Origin: FEN-987 sp964598845
Lineage (GTDB): Archaea; Thermoproteota; Bathyarchaeia; 40CM-2-53-6
Assembly (NCBI GenBank): GCA_964598845.1
Contig: CAZRDM010000002.1
Span: forward strand, 62,001-126,000
Direction: 5' to 3'
DNA length: 64,000 nt
Part shown: piece by piece, positions 1 through 8,996 of the stretch
How the letters are laid out: each line of letters begins with the position of its first letter
Position numbering within the stretch: the stretch's first letter is position 1
The notes under the pieces: generated by a model
Databases searched by the model: none
The model's input: only the letters and a program-made list of their open reading frames with translations
Told to the model about the DNA's origin: nothing
Translations under genes and position numbers: made by a program

Positions 1-2
1 AC

Positions 3-599
3 AAGGTGAACTATAGAGCAAATCTGTATGCTCTCAAGCAAATTGGGATCGAACGTATTCTTGCCACCAATGCCGTGGGAGCGATAAACTCGACTTATAA
101 TCCAGGCGACCTAGCTGTTCCCGAGGACATCTTAGACATTACGAAATCCAGGGTGACAACATTCTTCGATAGCTCCCCGGTTACTCATGTTGATGTCTCA
201 CAACCCTACTGTCCAGAACTCCGCAGAGCCTTGATCGACGCGGCAAGGGCTGTAGAAGCTAAGACATGGAGTAACTCAATTATGACAGTGACTGAGGGCC
301 CTCGTTATGAAACCCCAGCTGAGATTCGAATGCTTCAGACGCTGGGAGGCGACATCGTTGGCATGACAGGAGCCCCAGAAGTCTTTCTTGCAAGAGAACT
401 TGAGATATGCTATTCTGCACTGTGTTTCATCTCAAACAGAGCTGCGGGACAACAGGACAAGCTATCTGCGGTCGAAGTCATGGAGATCGGAAAGAGAGTC
501 ATGCCCGAGGTGCTTACGGTGATACGCAGGGCCATCGAGAAGATCCCTGTACCGAGAGCCTGCCCTTGCGCCAAGGCAATAGAAGAGGCCCAAGTGTGA
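3..599 (+). CDS. mtnP: S-methyl-5'-thioadenosine phosphorylase, C-terminal part (cut by window edge)
   Basis: This is the C-terminal ~198 residues of a purine nucleoside phosphorylase of the MTA phosphorylase type, which splits methylthioadenosine into adenine and a sugar phosphate in methionine salvage. The frame is open through the left edge. The GTG at 6 encodes the Val of the family motif HKVNYRANL, so it is not the start. Seen motifs are NYRANL, ILATNAVG, the substrate-site stretch TEGPRYETPAEIRM and GMTGAPEVFLARE, all in family order. A Cys-x-Cys lies near the C-terminus (RACPCAK). The next gene starts 5 bases after the stop, suggesting co-transcription. The family call is firm; the exact nucleoside preference is inference. 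Confidence 0.93.
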   Translation, partial: KVNYRANLYALKQIGIERILATNAVGAINSTYNPGDLAVPEDILDITKSRVTTFFDSSPVTHVDVSQPYCPELRRALIDAARAVEAKTWSNSIMTVTEGPRYETPAEIRMLQTLGGDIVGMTGAPEVFLARELEICYSALCFISNRAAGQQDKLSAVEVMEIGKRVMPEVLTVIRRAIEKIPVPRACPCAKAIEEAQV

Positions 600-603
600 A
601 TCT

Positions 604-1386
604 ATGTTACCGACCCTGCTCAAGATCATAGGAGCCTACAGGTTTTACGAAAGATGGCTTGAAGATACTGTTACTTCAGGTGAGCTACCCGAACATATCG
701 GTGTAATACTAGACGGGAATAGAAGGTGGGCCTCCGACAGATACGGAGACAAGCTGAATGGTCACATTTACGGGGCGAGGACTGGCAAAGAATTTCTTGA
801 GTGGTGTCTTGAACTGGAAATCAAGACTGTCACGCTCTACGTCTTCTCAACCGAGAACTTCCTGCGCCCTCAGGATGAGGTTCGAACGATTCTCAAAATA
901 ATCGAGGACGAAGCGAGGAAACTCATCACCGATGAAAGAATACATCAATACAGGGTACACGTGAAAGCGATCGGACGCCTAGAGCTCCTTCCGGAATCGC
1001 TGAGGAATGTCTTGGTTGAGGTTGAACGAGCAACTGCAACATATGATCAACACTACCTGAATATTGCTGTTGCATACGGTGGTAGAGCTGAGATTGTGGA
1101 TGCAGCGAAGCGAATCATCGACGAAGTCAAGAGCGGCATTTTGGATGGGAATTCCGTGGATGAAAACATGTTCACCAAGTACCTGTACACTTCTCATCTT
1201 CCTAACCCGTACCCTGAGGTAATCATTCGAACCTCAGGCGAAGAGCGACTGAGCGGTTTCCTGATCTGGCAGGCAGCCTACAGCGAGTTTATCTTCCTTG
1301 ATGTCTATTGGCCAGAATTCCGCCGCATCGACCTCTTGAGAGCTATTAGAACCTACCAGCGTCGCAGGCGAAGATTCGGTAGGTGA
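604..1386 (+). CDS. uppS: cis-prenyltransferase (polyprenyl diphosphate synthase, UppS family)
   Basis: A 260-residue cis-isoprenyl diphosphate synthase. It condenses isopentenyl diphosphate onto an allylic primer to make the long lipid carrier used for glycan assembly in archaea. Family motifs are visible: GVILDGNRRWA with the catalytic Asp near residue 37, YVFSTENF, and RTSGEERLSGFLIWQ followed by a YSEF stretch. The usual Asn in the RLSNF element is Gly here. The N-terminus carries an extra ~30-residue helix typical of archaeal members. The ATG at 604 lies 5 bases after the previous stop, so the pair looks like an operon. Confidence 0.93.
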   Translation: MLPTLLKIIGAYRFYERWLEDTVTSGELPEHIGVILDGNRRWASDRYGDKLNGHIYGARTGKEFLEWCLELEIKTVTLYVFSTENFLRPQDEVRTILKIIEDEARKLITDERIHQYRVHVKAIGRLELLPESLRNVLVEVERATATYDQHYLNIAVAYGGRAEIVDAAKRIIDEVKSGILDGNSVDENMFTKYLYTSHLPNPYPEVIIRTSGEERLSGFLIWQAAYSEFIFLDVYWPEFRRIDLLRAIRTYQRRRRRFGR

Positions 1387-1672
1387 GACAGATAAACAAG
1401 CAAGCTCGGAACTGCGAAGTTGAATTTAGCTTTAAGGCTCCTGTTTCCCTCTTTACTTTCGAACCATGTTGTAGGTTGGTTTCATCAAATCTGTATTGGA
1501 CACGCAAGTCCGAAAAACAACTGCATGCCAAGTTTGACATGACTTTATCCATACAAATCATCACGAAAGTGTAACCAAGCCTTATCTTCGCAAGTTTGAA
1601 GCATCCGCAGAGTCACGCGAGTCGCTGAAGTTACAGAATTTCGTGCATTGCCCCGGCGAGTTTGGAGAGCTA

Positions 1673-4600
1673 TTGGTCTATATCAAGAGAGTCGACCTGA
1701 GAGGTTTCAAGACCTTCGGCAGGAAAGCAACGATTCATCTGGGCCGTGGGCTCACGATCATTACCGGTCCGAATGGCTCGGGCAAATCGAACATCTTGGA
1801 TTCAGTAAAGTTCGCCCTCGGCGAATTGAGTCCCAAAGAGCTTAGAGGCGAAACCATCTCAGACCTCATTCACCGGGGAACACAACAAGCGTCTTCAAGA
1901 TCCGCATACGTTGCCGTCCAATTCGATAACCACGACAGGCGCATACCGATAGATTCTGAGGCTGTTACAATTTCTCGGGAATTCCATAGAGGCGGAGAGG
2001 GTGTCTATAGGCTCAACGGCAAGAGAATTTCGAGAAAGCAACTCACCGACATCCTCTCCTCCGCAGACATCCAGGTTTCCAGCTACAACATAGTTCCCCA
2101 ACATGCAATAACAAGGCTTGCCGAGGTCAACCCTGAAGAACGCCGTAAGATCATAGAGGACATGGTCGGAATAGCCGTATATGATAACAAGAAAGCCTCC
2201 GCCCAAGCCGAGCTGCAACATGCCGATATAAATCTGAAGGTAGCCTCAGCCAAGATTGACGAGGTAAGACTACGGGTCGAGTCGCTAGAAAGAGAACGGA
2301 ATGACTACCTAAAGTATTTACAGATCCGCAAAGAGATAAACCAACTTCAAGCGAAAGCTGTATCGTACAAAATCCAGAAAGCCAGACAAGAAGCCAACAA
2401 GATTGAGGAAGAGATAGGACTACGCCAACAGCAGATTCAAGAACTTCGCACAGGTCGGGACGGCTTACTCAAGAAAAAATCCAACGTCGAATCTGAGAAG
2501 AGGGAATACGAAGAGTCTGTCACTGAGAAGGGCAACGCCAAGCTCTTGGAAGTTCAACGTGCAATAGGAGACGTAAGCGCCACTATTGCCAGCCTCAGAG
2601 CACAGGCAAGCGCCCTCGAAGCAAACATCAAGTCATTTCAGAAGCAAAAAGCTGAGCTTGAGGGAAGCGCCGCCGATATTGTTGAAAAGATTACGAACGC
2701 AAGGAAGGAACTGCGTGAACTCAGGATTCAACATACCAGATTGCTGAAGGCCATCGAAACCAAACAGGTTCTAGCTGACGAATCGTCCAAACTACTCACA
2801 GAGCTTAGGGAGAGGCTCGGGGAAAATAGCAGGGAGGCGGAAGAACTTGAGCGCTCGATAAATGCTTTGACTCATAGGACAATCAAATTCAACGCTCAGA
2901 TCAAGGCAAGCGCGACAAAGATCGACCTTTTGGAAAATCACATGCACACATTGAGGTCTCGAAAGGAAGAGTACGAGACACTTCTCCGGAGTGTCACGAA
3001 ACGACTCGAAGAACTCGCACTGATAAAGAAGGGGGAAGAGACAAGAGTTGAAGAGGCGGATAGGAAGATCGCCGAGTATTCCGAAGTAAAGTCACAGCGT
3101 GCACAGGAAATCGTGAACGCCAACGAAGTCGCGAAGCGAGCTGGGTTCGCTCTTGTTGAGATCGAATCGCAGAATAACCTCGCAGAGAATCTTGCCTCTG
3201 AAGATAGGGCACTTAGCCTAATCGAAGAGATGGCAGAGTCGTGTGCCCTTTCTGGTGTGTACGGAAGACTCAGCGAACTCGTCAGGGTAGGACCAGATTA
3301 TTCCAAGGCGGTAGAGGCTGCCGCAGCCGGTTGGATGAAGGCCCTTGTAGTCAAGAACCTCGAAACCGCTGTATCCTGTATCGAGGTTCTAAAGAGAACG
3401 AGAATAGGCCGAGTCAAGCTAATTCCATTGGAGGATCTGACCAAGTCAAAGAAACTTCGTATTCCCGGCGATCTGAAGGAGATAATTGGCCCCCTCACCG
3501 AACAACTCATCTTCGCAGAGCGCTTCAGGCCCGCGGTGAACCACGTATTCGGGGATACAGTTCTAGCCCTCAACCAAAAATCTGCGTTCCTCGCATCCCT
3601 GAAAGGCATTAGAGCGGTTGCAGTAGCAGGCGACCTCTACGAACCGGGCGGTGCAATGGAAACTGGCTACTACAGACAACCCTTCGACATCTCCAGATTA
3701 CTCCTCAAGGGTCAAACAGTTCAACAACTGAAAGGCACCCTAGCATCACTTGAGAAACTTGCATGCAAGGCTGGAGAGGAAATCGGGAGGTTAGAGCAAG
3801 AAGTTCTAGACCAGACCAGGAGTAAGGCCCATACTCAGAGCCTCATTTGTTCAACGGAAAAAGAGATCGCAAGCTTCACCGAGAGCCTGGAACGCGCACG
3901 AAGGATCATCGAAGACACCGACGTTCGCATTGAACGAATAGTACATGAAGTCGGCACTGAGAAGGCAATGCTAGAGGCGAGCGTATCACAGAAAAGCAAG
4001 ATACAAGAGCGCTTGCGGAGTTATGAGCGGGATCGTGCGTCGCTGAAACTTCGGTCGCGATCAGCAACTCTGCTCGAACAGGAAAATGTCCATATGAGGC
4101 TCAATCAAGAGCTGAATGACCTAGTTCGAGTCAGAATCGAGACTGAAAGTCGAATTGGATCACTGACTTCAACGGTTGCAGTCATCGAACCCTCCATAGA
4201 GCAGACAAAGATTCAAACTTCAAGCATCGAGAGACAAGCTCAGAAAATGGCAAATGACCTAACAGCAACCCAAGCGGAACTCTCAAAGTTTGAAGACCAG
4301 CTCAAACAGTTGAAGGAGAACCGCGATAAGCTCTCCGAAGAGCTATCGTCCGTTAGGATAAGACGTGCGGAGTACGACACCCAACTCAAGAAAATGGACT
4401 CTGAGATAACGAGAATCCTTGACAAACTCGATCCTTTGAGCAACGATTTCGCCAATCTGACCGCCTCAAGTAAACAGCTTCAGATGCAGATTGAGTTCCA
4501 CATTAACGACTTAAAGGAACTCGGATACTCTGATGTCTTGGAGGTTTCAGAAGATGAAATTGAGAGAGTGGAGGGAATTCTTCAGACTCTAAAGAAGGAA

Positions 4601-5224
4601 CTGGCTTCTATTGGCGGAGTAAACGAGCTTGCAGCCTCACAATACGAGGAAGTCAAAGAGAACTACAAGCACCTCGCTTCGAGGATTTACGGGTTAGAGA
4701 AGGAGAAGCTGTCGATCATGCAATTCATGAACGAACTGGATCGTCAGAAGCATGAAAGCTTCATGCGAGCGTTCGGCAAGGTCAGCGAATCGTTCAATGA
4801 GATCTTCTCAACTGTTACTGGAGGAGTGGGAAGGCTATTCCTTGAGAAACCTGAAACCCCTTTTGATGGAGGGGCGGACATAAGGCTCCAATTCCCTGGC
4901 AAGACGGAGATGGCTATTGGAAGTGCAAGTGGTGGCGAGAAATCGGTAGGAACAGTTTGCTTCATCTTGGCTCTCCAAACCATCCACCCAATGCCGTTCT
5001 ACATTATGGATGAGATTGACGCCCACCTTGACGTAGTGAATTCTCAACGCCTGGCGGAGCTTCTCAAAGCTAAATCGAAGGGGTCACAGTTCATCGTTGT
5101 CTCGTTGAAAGATGTAACAATCACGCGCGGCGACGCAGTCTACGGCGTGTTCGTTCAGGACGGAGTTTCCCAAGTTGTCAGCTTGCCCATGCAGGAGATG
5201 AAAATTGTTGGAAGAGCTCGGTAA
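1673..5224 (+). CDS. smc: chromosome segregation ATPase SMC
   Basis: A full-length SMC ATPase of 1183 residues. It forms the ring of the condensin-like complex that compacts and segregates chromosomes with ScpA and ScpB. The N-terminal head has Walker A GPNGSGKSN (Lys near residue 38). Two long coiled-coil arms flank a hinge around residues 510-680. The C-terminal head has signature ASGGEKS and Walker B FYIMDEIDAHLD, followed by the D-loop. The signature has Ala-Ser in place of the commoner Leu-Ser. An in-frame GTG exists at 1643, but TTG at 1673 gives the usual start VYIKRVDLRGFK and has GGAG about 6 bases upstream, so I prefer it. The end overlaps scpA by 20 bases. Confidence 0.95.
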   Translation: MVYIKRVDLRGFKTFGRKATIHLGRGLTIITGPNGSGKSNILDSVKFALGELSPKELRGETISDLIHRGTQQASSRSAYVAVQFDNHDRRIPIDSEAVTISREFHRGGEGVYRLNGKRISRKQLTDILSSADIQVSSYNIVPQHAITRLAEVNPEERRKIIEDMVGIAVYDNKKASAQAELQHADINLKVASAKIDEVRLRVESLERERNDYLKYLQIRKEINQLQAKAVSYKIQKARQEANKIEEEIGLRQQQIQELRTGRDGLLKKKSNVESEKREYEESVTEKGNAKLLEVQRAIGDVSATIASLRAQASALEANIKSFQKQKAELEGSAADIVEKITNARKELRELRIQHTRLLKAIETKQVLADESSKLLTELRERLGENSREAEELERSINALTHRTIKFNAQIKASATKIDLLENHMHTLRSRKEEYETLLRSVTKRLEELALIKKGEETRVEEADRKIAEYSEVKSQRAQEIVNANEVAKRAGFALVEIESQNNLAENLASEDRALSLIEEMAESCALSGVYGRLSELVRVGPDYSKAVEAAAAGWMKALVVKNLETAVSCIEVLKRTRIGRVKLIPLEDLTKSKKLRIPGDLKEIIGPLTEQLIFAERFRPAVNHVFGDTVLALNQKSAFLASLKGIRAVAVAGDLYEPGGAMETGYYRQPFDISRLLLKGQTVQQLKGTLASLEKLACKAGEEIGRLEQEVLDQTRSKAHTQSLICSTEKEIASFTESLERARRIIEDTDVRIERIVHEVGTEKAMLEASVSQKSKIQERLRSYERDRASLKLRSRSATLLEQENVHMRLNQELNDLVRVRIETESRIGSLTSTVAVIEPSIEQTKIQTSSIERQAQKMANDLTATQAELSKFEDQLKQLKENRDKLSEELSSVRIRRAEYDTQLKKMDSEITRILDKLDPLSNDFANLTASSKQLQMQIEFHINDLKELGYSDVLEVSEDEIERVEGILQTLKKELASIGGVNELAASQYEEVKENYKHLASRIYGLEKEKLSIMQFMNELDRQKHESFMRAFGKVSESFNEIFSTVTGGVGRLFLEKPETPFDGGADIRLQFPGKTEMAIGSASGGEKSVGTVCFILALQTIHPMPFYIMDEIDAHLDVVNSQRLAELLKAKSKGSQFIVVSLKDVTITRGDAVYGVFVQDGVSQVVSLPMQEMKIVGRAR

Positions 5225-5879
5225 GCCCTTCTGGCTGAGACCTCCGTACTTAGTACTATTCGATCTCTTGCGTCTTCATAGGGTCAAGCCTTGGGATGTT
5301 GATATCGCCTTCTTGTTGAACTCATTTCTTGCGGAGATGAAAAGGATTGGGTACATTGACTTCTCTGCTTCAGGCACGGCTTTGCTTTCGTCATCGATCG
5401 TGCACCGGATGAAATCAGAACTTGTCCTGAAGATGGAGGAGCCACCAAAACCACCGGCACCAAGGCCTAATGAGGAGATACCCCCTCCGCTGTCTTTCCC
5501 GCTGCGATTTGAGTACACGGCCACATCAGTGGTTGAGATCCTCAGCGCGCTTCAACAGGTCTTGGAGAGTGAGAAAAATCTCTTAGCAAGGAAGCCGTTC
5601 GTGCTGACTCCACCATCCGTCTTCGAACAAATAGATGAGTTTCTTGCAAACATCCAAGAGAACATTGAGGAGTTCTTCGCGAAACTCATCAAGCTGAGCA
5701 TCAGAGGATTACCACTCTCATTCAAGAAGTTGGTTAAGGGCGAAAACCTCCTAGAAATCGTCAGAGTGTTCATCATGCTCCTCTTCCTTGCCAATGAGAA
5801 GAGAATCCTACTTGCACAAGACGAACAACGTTCAGATATCCTGATACGATTGGGGGAGGTAGCACCATCTATTGCTTGA
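5205..5879 (+). CDS. scpA: segregation and condensation protein A (kleisin)
   Basis: A 224-residue kleisin that bridges the SMC heads. The N-terminal part has the ScpA pattern PPYLVLFDLLRLHRVKPWDVDIAFLLNSF; the middle is a Pro-rich linker (PPKPPAPRP), and the C-terminal part is a small winged-helix-like region ending in a short hydrophobic helix. The TTG start lies inside the last codons of smc, and the 3' end overlaps scpB by 8 bases, so the three are translated together. Identification rests on the N-terminal pattern plus the smc-scpA-scpB order. Archaeal ScpA proteins diverge strongly, so the C-terminal boundary of the fold is not certain. Confidence 0.88.
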   Translation: MLEELGKPFWLRPPYLVLFDLLRLHRVKPWDVDIAFLLNSFLAEMKRIGYIDFSASGTALLSSSIVHRMKSELVLKMEEPPKPPAPRPNEEIPPPLSFPLRFEYTATSVVEILSALQQVLESEKNLLARKPFVLTPPSVFEQIDEFLANIQENIEEFFAKLIKLSIRGLPLSFKKLVKGENLLEIVRVFIMLLFLANEKRILLAQDEQRSDILIRLGEVAPSIA

Positions 5880-6465
5880 AACCCCGAGTGAAACATCTCA
5901 ATTACCACGGAAAATGATGAGCAAAGTTGTGCTCGTTGAAGCAGCGCTATATGTATCAGGAAGGCCCGTTGACGTTAAGACACTTGGTTCAGTCGTCGGA
6001 TTCCGATCCGAAGATAAGATCAGAAAACTTGCCCGATTTCTCAAGGACAAATACGGAAACGATGGGAGCTCCTTGGAGATCTTGGAATTGAGCGATGGCA
6101 GGTTTGTAATGCAACTCAAACCACAATTCGTTAGGCACGTCAAGCGCCTCGCTCAGAAACAACTTCTCTCCCTAGGTCCAATGAAGACCCTCTCCTTCAT
6201 TGCCTACCGTCAACCCATCGTGCAATCGTACCTCGCAAAGGTAAGAGGAAACCTCACCTATTCGCATGTGAGGCAGCTTAGGGAAATGGGCCTGCTGACT
6301 GAGGAAAAAGTAGGTAGAACTAAAGTCCTCCGGACTACCCCTAACTTTGCTGACTATTTCAATCTGAGCCATGACTTGCAGATGATGAAAAAGCAGCTAG
6401 AGAAACTCTTTCAAACCATTAGGGAAGAGAAATCTACGAAGAAAAGGAGGACTATGTCCATATGA
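5872..6465 (+). CDS. scpB: segregation and condensation protein B
   Basis: A 197-residue ScpB, the winged-helix partner that binds the ScpA kleisin. Two tandem winged-helix parts are suggested: residues ~15-90 (VEAALYVSGRPVDVKTL) and ~95-165, with the ScpB pattern LSFIAYRQPIVQSYLAKVRG followed by LREMGLL. The C-terminus is a charged helix with many Lys and Arg. The TTG start at 5872 has a strong purine-rich site GGGGGAGG about 12 bases upstream, inside scpA. Residue 15 is an alternative Met start. The gene closes the smc operon; S8e follows after a gap containing its own promoter-like sequence. Confidence 0.9.
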   Translation: MLETPSETSQLPRKMMSKVVLVEAALYVSGRPVDVKTLGSVVGFRSEDKIRKLARFLKDKYGNDGSSLEILELSDGRFVMQLKPQFVRHVKRLAQKQLLSLGPMKTLSFIAYRQPIVQSYLAKVRGNLTYSHVRQLREMGLLTEEKVGRTKVLRTTPNFADYFNLSHDLQMMKKQLEKLFQTIREEKSTKKRRTMSI

Positions 6466-6631
6466 ACAACCAGATAGGACACATCGGGACTGACATCCGC
6501 GAAGCCGAGGAATATCAACGAAAGCGATGAGAACCATTACCTGCTCACCATACGATCCGAACTTGGAACAACCCTTAAATGAACGACTTATTGCCTGTCC
6601 CCCAATACGTTACTCGGAGCTTGATAATGAA

Positions 6632-7027
6632 ATGCCTCAGTGGCACGGCGACTTGCATAAGCGCAAGAAGACAGGAGGCAAGAGACATGTCTCCCGAGGC
6701 AAGCGCGCTTTTGAGATGGGCAGTGACGCTGCTGAGACGATTGTGGGAGAGAGACGGATCACAGAGAAGAGAGGGCGGGGCGGGAAGAGTAAACTCCGCG
6801 CCTTGGCCGTGAACTATGCAAATGTGACAGACCCTACGACCGGGAAGAGCCAGAAAACTGAGATTCGCGGAGTCATAAAGAATCCAGCCAACGTCGACTA
6901 TCAGCGCCGAGGCGTCATAACCAAAGGCGCCGTTGTCGATACTCCCCTGGGGCAGGCGATAGTCACTTCAAGACCGGGTCAACATGGGGTCGTAAACGCC
7001 GTGCTCATCCAAGCTTCCGTAAAGTAG
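6632..7027 (+). CDS. rps8e: 30S ribosomal protein S8e
   Basis: Archaeal/eukaryotic small-subunit protein S8e, 131 residues. It begins MPQWHGDLHKRKKTGGKR, matching the conserved basic N-terminus that contacts rRNA, and continues with GRGGKSKLRALAVNYANV and VDTPLGQAIVTSRPGQHG. The frame stays open upstream to 6527, but the family always starts near this Met, and GGAG lies at 6616-6619. An AT-rich CTTAAA element around 6571 could be the TATA box. The open upstream 105 bases are therefore taken as non-coding. Confidence 0.93.
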   Translation: MPQWHGDLHKRKKTGGKRHVSRGKRAFEMGSDAAETIVGERRITEKRGRGGKSKLRALAVNYANVTDPTTGKSQKTEIRGVIKNPANVDYQRRGVITKGAVVDTPLGQAIVTSRPGQHGVVNAVLIQASVK

Positions 7028-7085
7028 CCTTTCTCCACTTACAGATTCTTCCCCGATATTCTCCAGAAATTGGGGCGAATATCTC

Positions 7086-7400
7086 ATGAAACTTCAGGAA
7101 AAAATCATTGTCTGGCCTGCAAACCTTGACTCATCGAAAAGCCGATGTGAAGGCCGCAAGATTCCGAAAGGCATAGCCTTGCAGGCTCCGAGGCTTGAGG
7201 AGATAAGAGAAGCCGCAGCGCGACTCTCGCTTGAGGTCGAGGTTGTTCCTGCCAAATCTAGACCGAGAACTTGGTGGGAGAAAGCCGGCTATGTCATTCT
7301 TCCACGGAAGCAAGCAAAAGTCGCCGTAGTGCGCACACTAGCTAATGAGATCAGAAAAATAAGGTCCGCAAAGACTGCCCCTGAGAAAGATAGGAAGTAG
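7086..7400 (+). CDS. srp19: signal recognition particle 19 kDa protein
   Basis: A 104-residue SRP19. It binds SRP RNA helices 6 and 8 and primes the RNA for SRP54, which targets membrane proteins. The N-terminal IIVWPANLDSSKSRCEGRKIP is the family hallmark, followed by APRLEEIREAA and a basic C-terminal region with PRTWWEKAGYVILP. It follows S8e by 58 bases on the same strand; co-transcription is likely. It ends in TAG, one of several normal TAG stops here. Confidence 0.93.
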   Translation: MKLQEKIIVWPANLDSSKSRCEGRKIPKGIALQAPRLEEIREAAARLSLEVEVVPAKSRPRTWWEKAGYVILPRKQAKVAVVRTLANEIRKIRSAKTAPEKDRK

Positions 7401-7417
7401 TTTTCAAACAATGATAA

Positions 7418-8529
7418 TCACTCTAAAACCTCTCCAGTCATCGTAACATCCACTAACTCTCCCGCCTCGAGGGCAGTTACGTTTTCAGGAATCGTCACGA
7501 TACCGTTCGAAGCAACTATACTCACCAATGCGGAAGAACGTTGAAGCTTCAAGGGCTGAGCAACCAATCCCTCCGACGTTTCTCTCACGGAGACTCTTAC
7601 GAAAGTTCTGTAACCATGCGGTCCGCTTATCCTTTCGTTGAGCCTAGCCTTCACAACGGGTTCAAACCTTTGCCGAGCATGGAGAACCCTCGAAATCAGA
7701 GGTCGGCCGAAGATACGGAAGGCAATAATCGCTGAAACGGGGAAACCTGGGAGCGAAAGAGTTGGCTTCCCCTTCACAACTGCTAAGCCGGTCGCGAGAG
7801 AGGGACGCATCGCTATGCCGTGCACAATCATTCCCGGTTCTCCAATCTTGTCTATGCAGGTTGGGACCAGATCCTTATTTCCTACGGAAGACCCCGCGCT
7901 AATCAAGACAGCGTCACATGACCGGATACCTCTTCGAAGCACTCGTATTATCTCGACTTCTTTCGCACAACTCGAATTGACAGCAATCCTAGCAACTTGA
8001 AAATCCCAAGGTCTTCAGAACGAACCCGCCTGCTTTTCCGGAGAACTGAAGTCCCCGGTCTGACATCCTCGCCCTTCCGCGATATGTTCTGTCCCGGAGT
8101 AGCGGATGCCTAGACCTCAATTCTTCCTCCCCGGATGGAGTTGGTTCGCTCCACTGTGACGACCGTGTCAGCACCGCAGGGAATCATGCTACCCGTAGCT
8201 ACCGCTACCGCTTCCCCTGCCTTTACGCTGGCTCGAGATGCCTCACCCAACCTGCTCTCTCCAACGACCTGCAAGACAGCTGGATTCTCGTCAGAAGCGT
8301 TCCGAGTATCCTGTGAGCGAACGGCATACCCATCCATTGCAGACCGATCTGTGGGTGGGATCCACTGCTTCGCCACAATGTCCTCTGCCAACACCCTGCC
8401 AAGAGCTTCCTTGACGTCTACGCGTTCCGGTTTGATTGATAGAGTCCGAAATGTTCCAAAAAACAGGCGGAGAGCGTCATCCATCTTTGTGACCTCGGTA
8501 AACCCTGCACGGTGAAGACGATCAGGCAT
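7418..8529 (-). pseudogene. moeA: decayed molybdopterin molybdenumtransferase (moeA)
   Basis: The MoeA protein, which inserts molybdate into molybdopterin, is encoded here in broken form. The N-terminal domains read from 8529 (MPDRLHRAG...) and include PPTDRSAMDGYAVR and ATGSMIPCGADTVVTVE. An in-frame TAG at 8110-8112 interrupts this after RIEV. Beyond the stop the same frame continues with the expected PGQNISRKGEDVRPG and SEDLGIFKLLG, down to about 7955. Then about 40-50 expected residues (including the STGDEL region) are missing, and the protein resumes in another frame with IIRVLRRGIRSCDAVLISAGSSVGNKD through domain IV. One nonsense codon plus an internal deletion with frameshift makes a functional product unlikely. 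Confidence 0.85.
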
Positions 8530-8582
8530 CCAGATCACCCGCAACTCACAGAAGAATACGATTAAGCAGATATGCAACACGG

Positions 8583-8846
8583 TTGCCATCTTTGGATATC
8601 CAGATTTGTACGATCGACATCCTTGCCTTGGTCGCAATTGCGCTCTTGGGGATTCTAGTCTTACTGGGACTCCTCGTTTGGTTTGGAGGATCTAGAAGTG
8701 CAGCCGCGAGTGAACCTATCATAGAACTTGAGAAGTCGGTGAATTGCGTATCTTGCGGATCCTCAATTCCGGAAGAAACTCCTAAGTGCGCCTTTTGCGG
8801 CGCTTGGGAAACAAAGGCAGATTCTCTTGGATCGACCAATCCTTAA
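8583..8846 (+). CDS. small membrane-anchored zinc-ribbon protein
   Basis: An 87-residue protein with one strongly hydrophobic segment (about residues 12-33, ILALVAIALLGILVLLGLLV) and a C-terminal zinc ribbon formed by CVSCG and CAFCG separated by 11 residues. The topology suggests an anchored protein with a cytosolic zinc-binding tail. I do not recognise a function; such single-pass zinc-ribbon proteins are common in archaea. Translation would start at TTG 8583. It is divergent from the broken moeA, and its TAA stop lies inside the likely tRNA promoter. Confidence 0.65.
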   Translation: MPSLDIQICTIDILALVAIALLGILVLLGLLVWFGGSRSAAASEPIIELEKSVNCVSCGSSIPEETPKCAFCGAWETKADSLGSTNP

Positions 8847-8852
8847 ATAAAG
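8842..8852 (+). promoter_or_regulatory. TATA-like box for the tRNA-Asn gene
   Basis: CTTAAATAAAG lies about 45 bases before the tRNA 5' end, which allows a transcript start near 8875 and a short 5' leader. It overlaps the stop codon of the zinc-ribbon gene. Inferred from sequence alone. Confidence 0.45.
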
Positions 8853-8902
8853 ACCACTGGGCCAAAAGGCGCGAACGCCGCCGTGGTTGCATGAGCCGCC
8901 GT

Positions 8903-8923
8903 GTGCGCTTAGGCGTAGACGAC
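8903..8923 (+). other. tRNA intron 1 (21 nt), between positions 8 and 9
   Basis: Removal restores T8-A9. Flanking pairing: GAGC (8893-8896) with GCTC (8925-8928) as outer helix, a central helix with one C-A mismatch, three-base bulges GT|G and AC|A, and an inner helix TGCGC/GCGTA (8904-8908 with 8913-8917). Confidence 0.75.
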
Positions 8924-8945
8924 AGCTCAGTGGTTAGAGCAGCGG

Positions 8946-8972
8946 ACCCTGAGATGGCCGTAGGGGGCTGAA
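8946..8972 (+). other. tRNA intron 2 (27 nt), between positions 30 and 31
   Basis: A well-formed bulge-helix-bulge: central helix CAGC (8940-8943) with GCTG (8967-8970), bulges GG|A and AA|G, inner stem CCC with GGG (8947-8949 with 8964-8966). The position inside the anticodon stem is non-canonical. Confidence 0.82.
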
Positions 8973-8979
8973 GCTGTTA

Positions 8980-8996
8980 AGCTGGAAGACGCAGCG
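8980..8996 (+). other. tRNA intron 3 (17 nt), canonical 37/38 position
   Basis: Central helix CTGT (8974-8977) with GCAG (8991-8994), bulges TA|A and CG|A. The outer helix is the anticodon stem itself, which exists only once intron 2 has been removed. Confidence 0.78.

Noticed and set aside
1383..1574. 63-residue frame between uppS and smc
   Set aside because: No start signal, no recognisable motif, and it overlaps the uppS stop; taken as intergenic.
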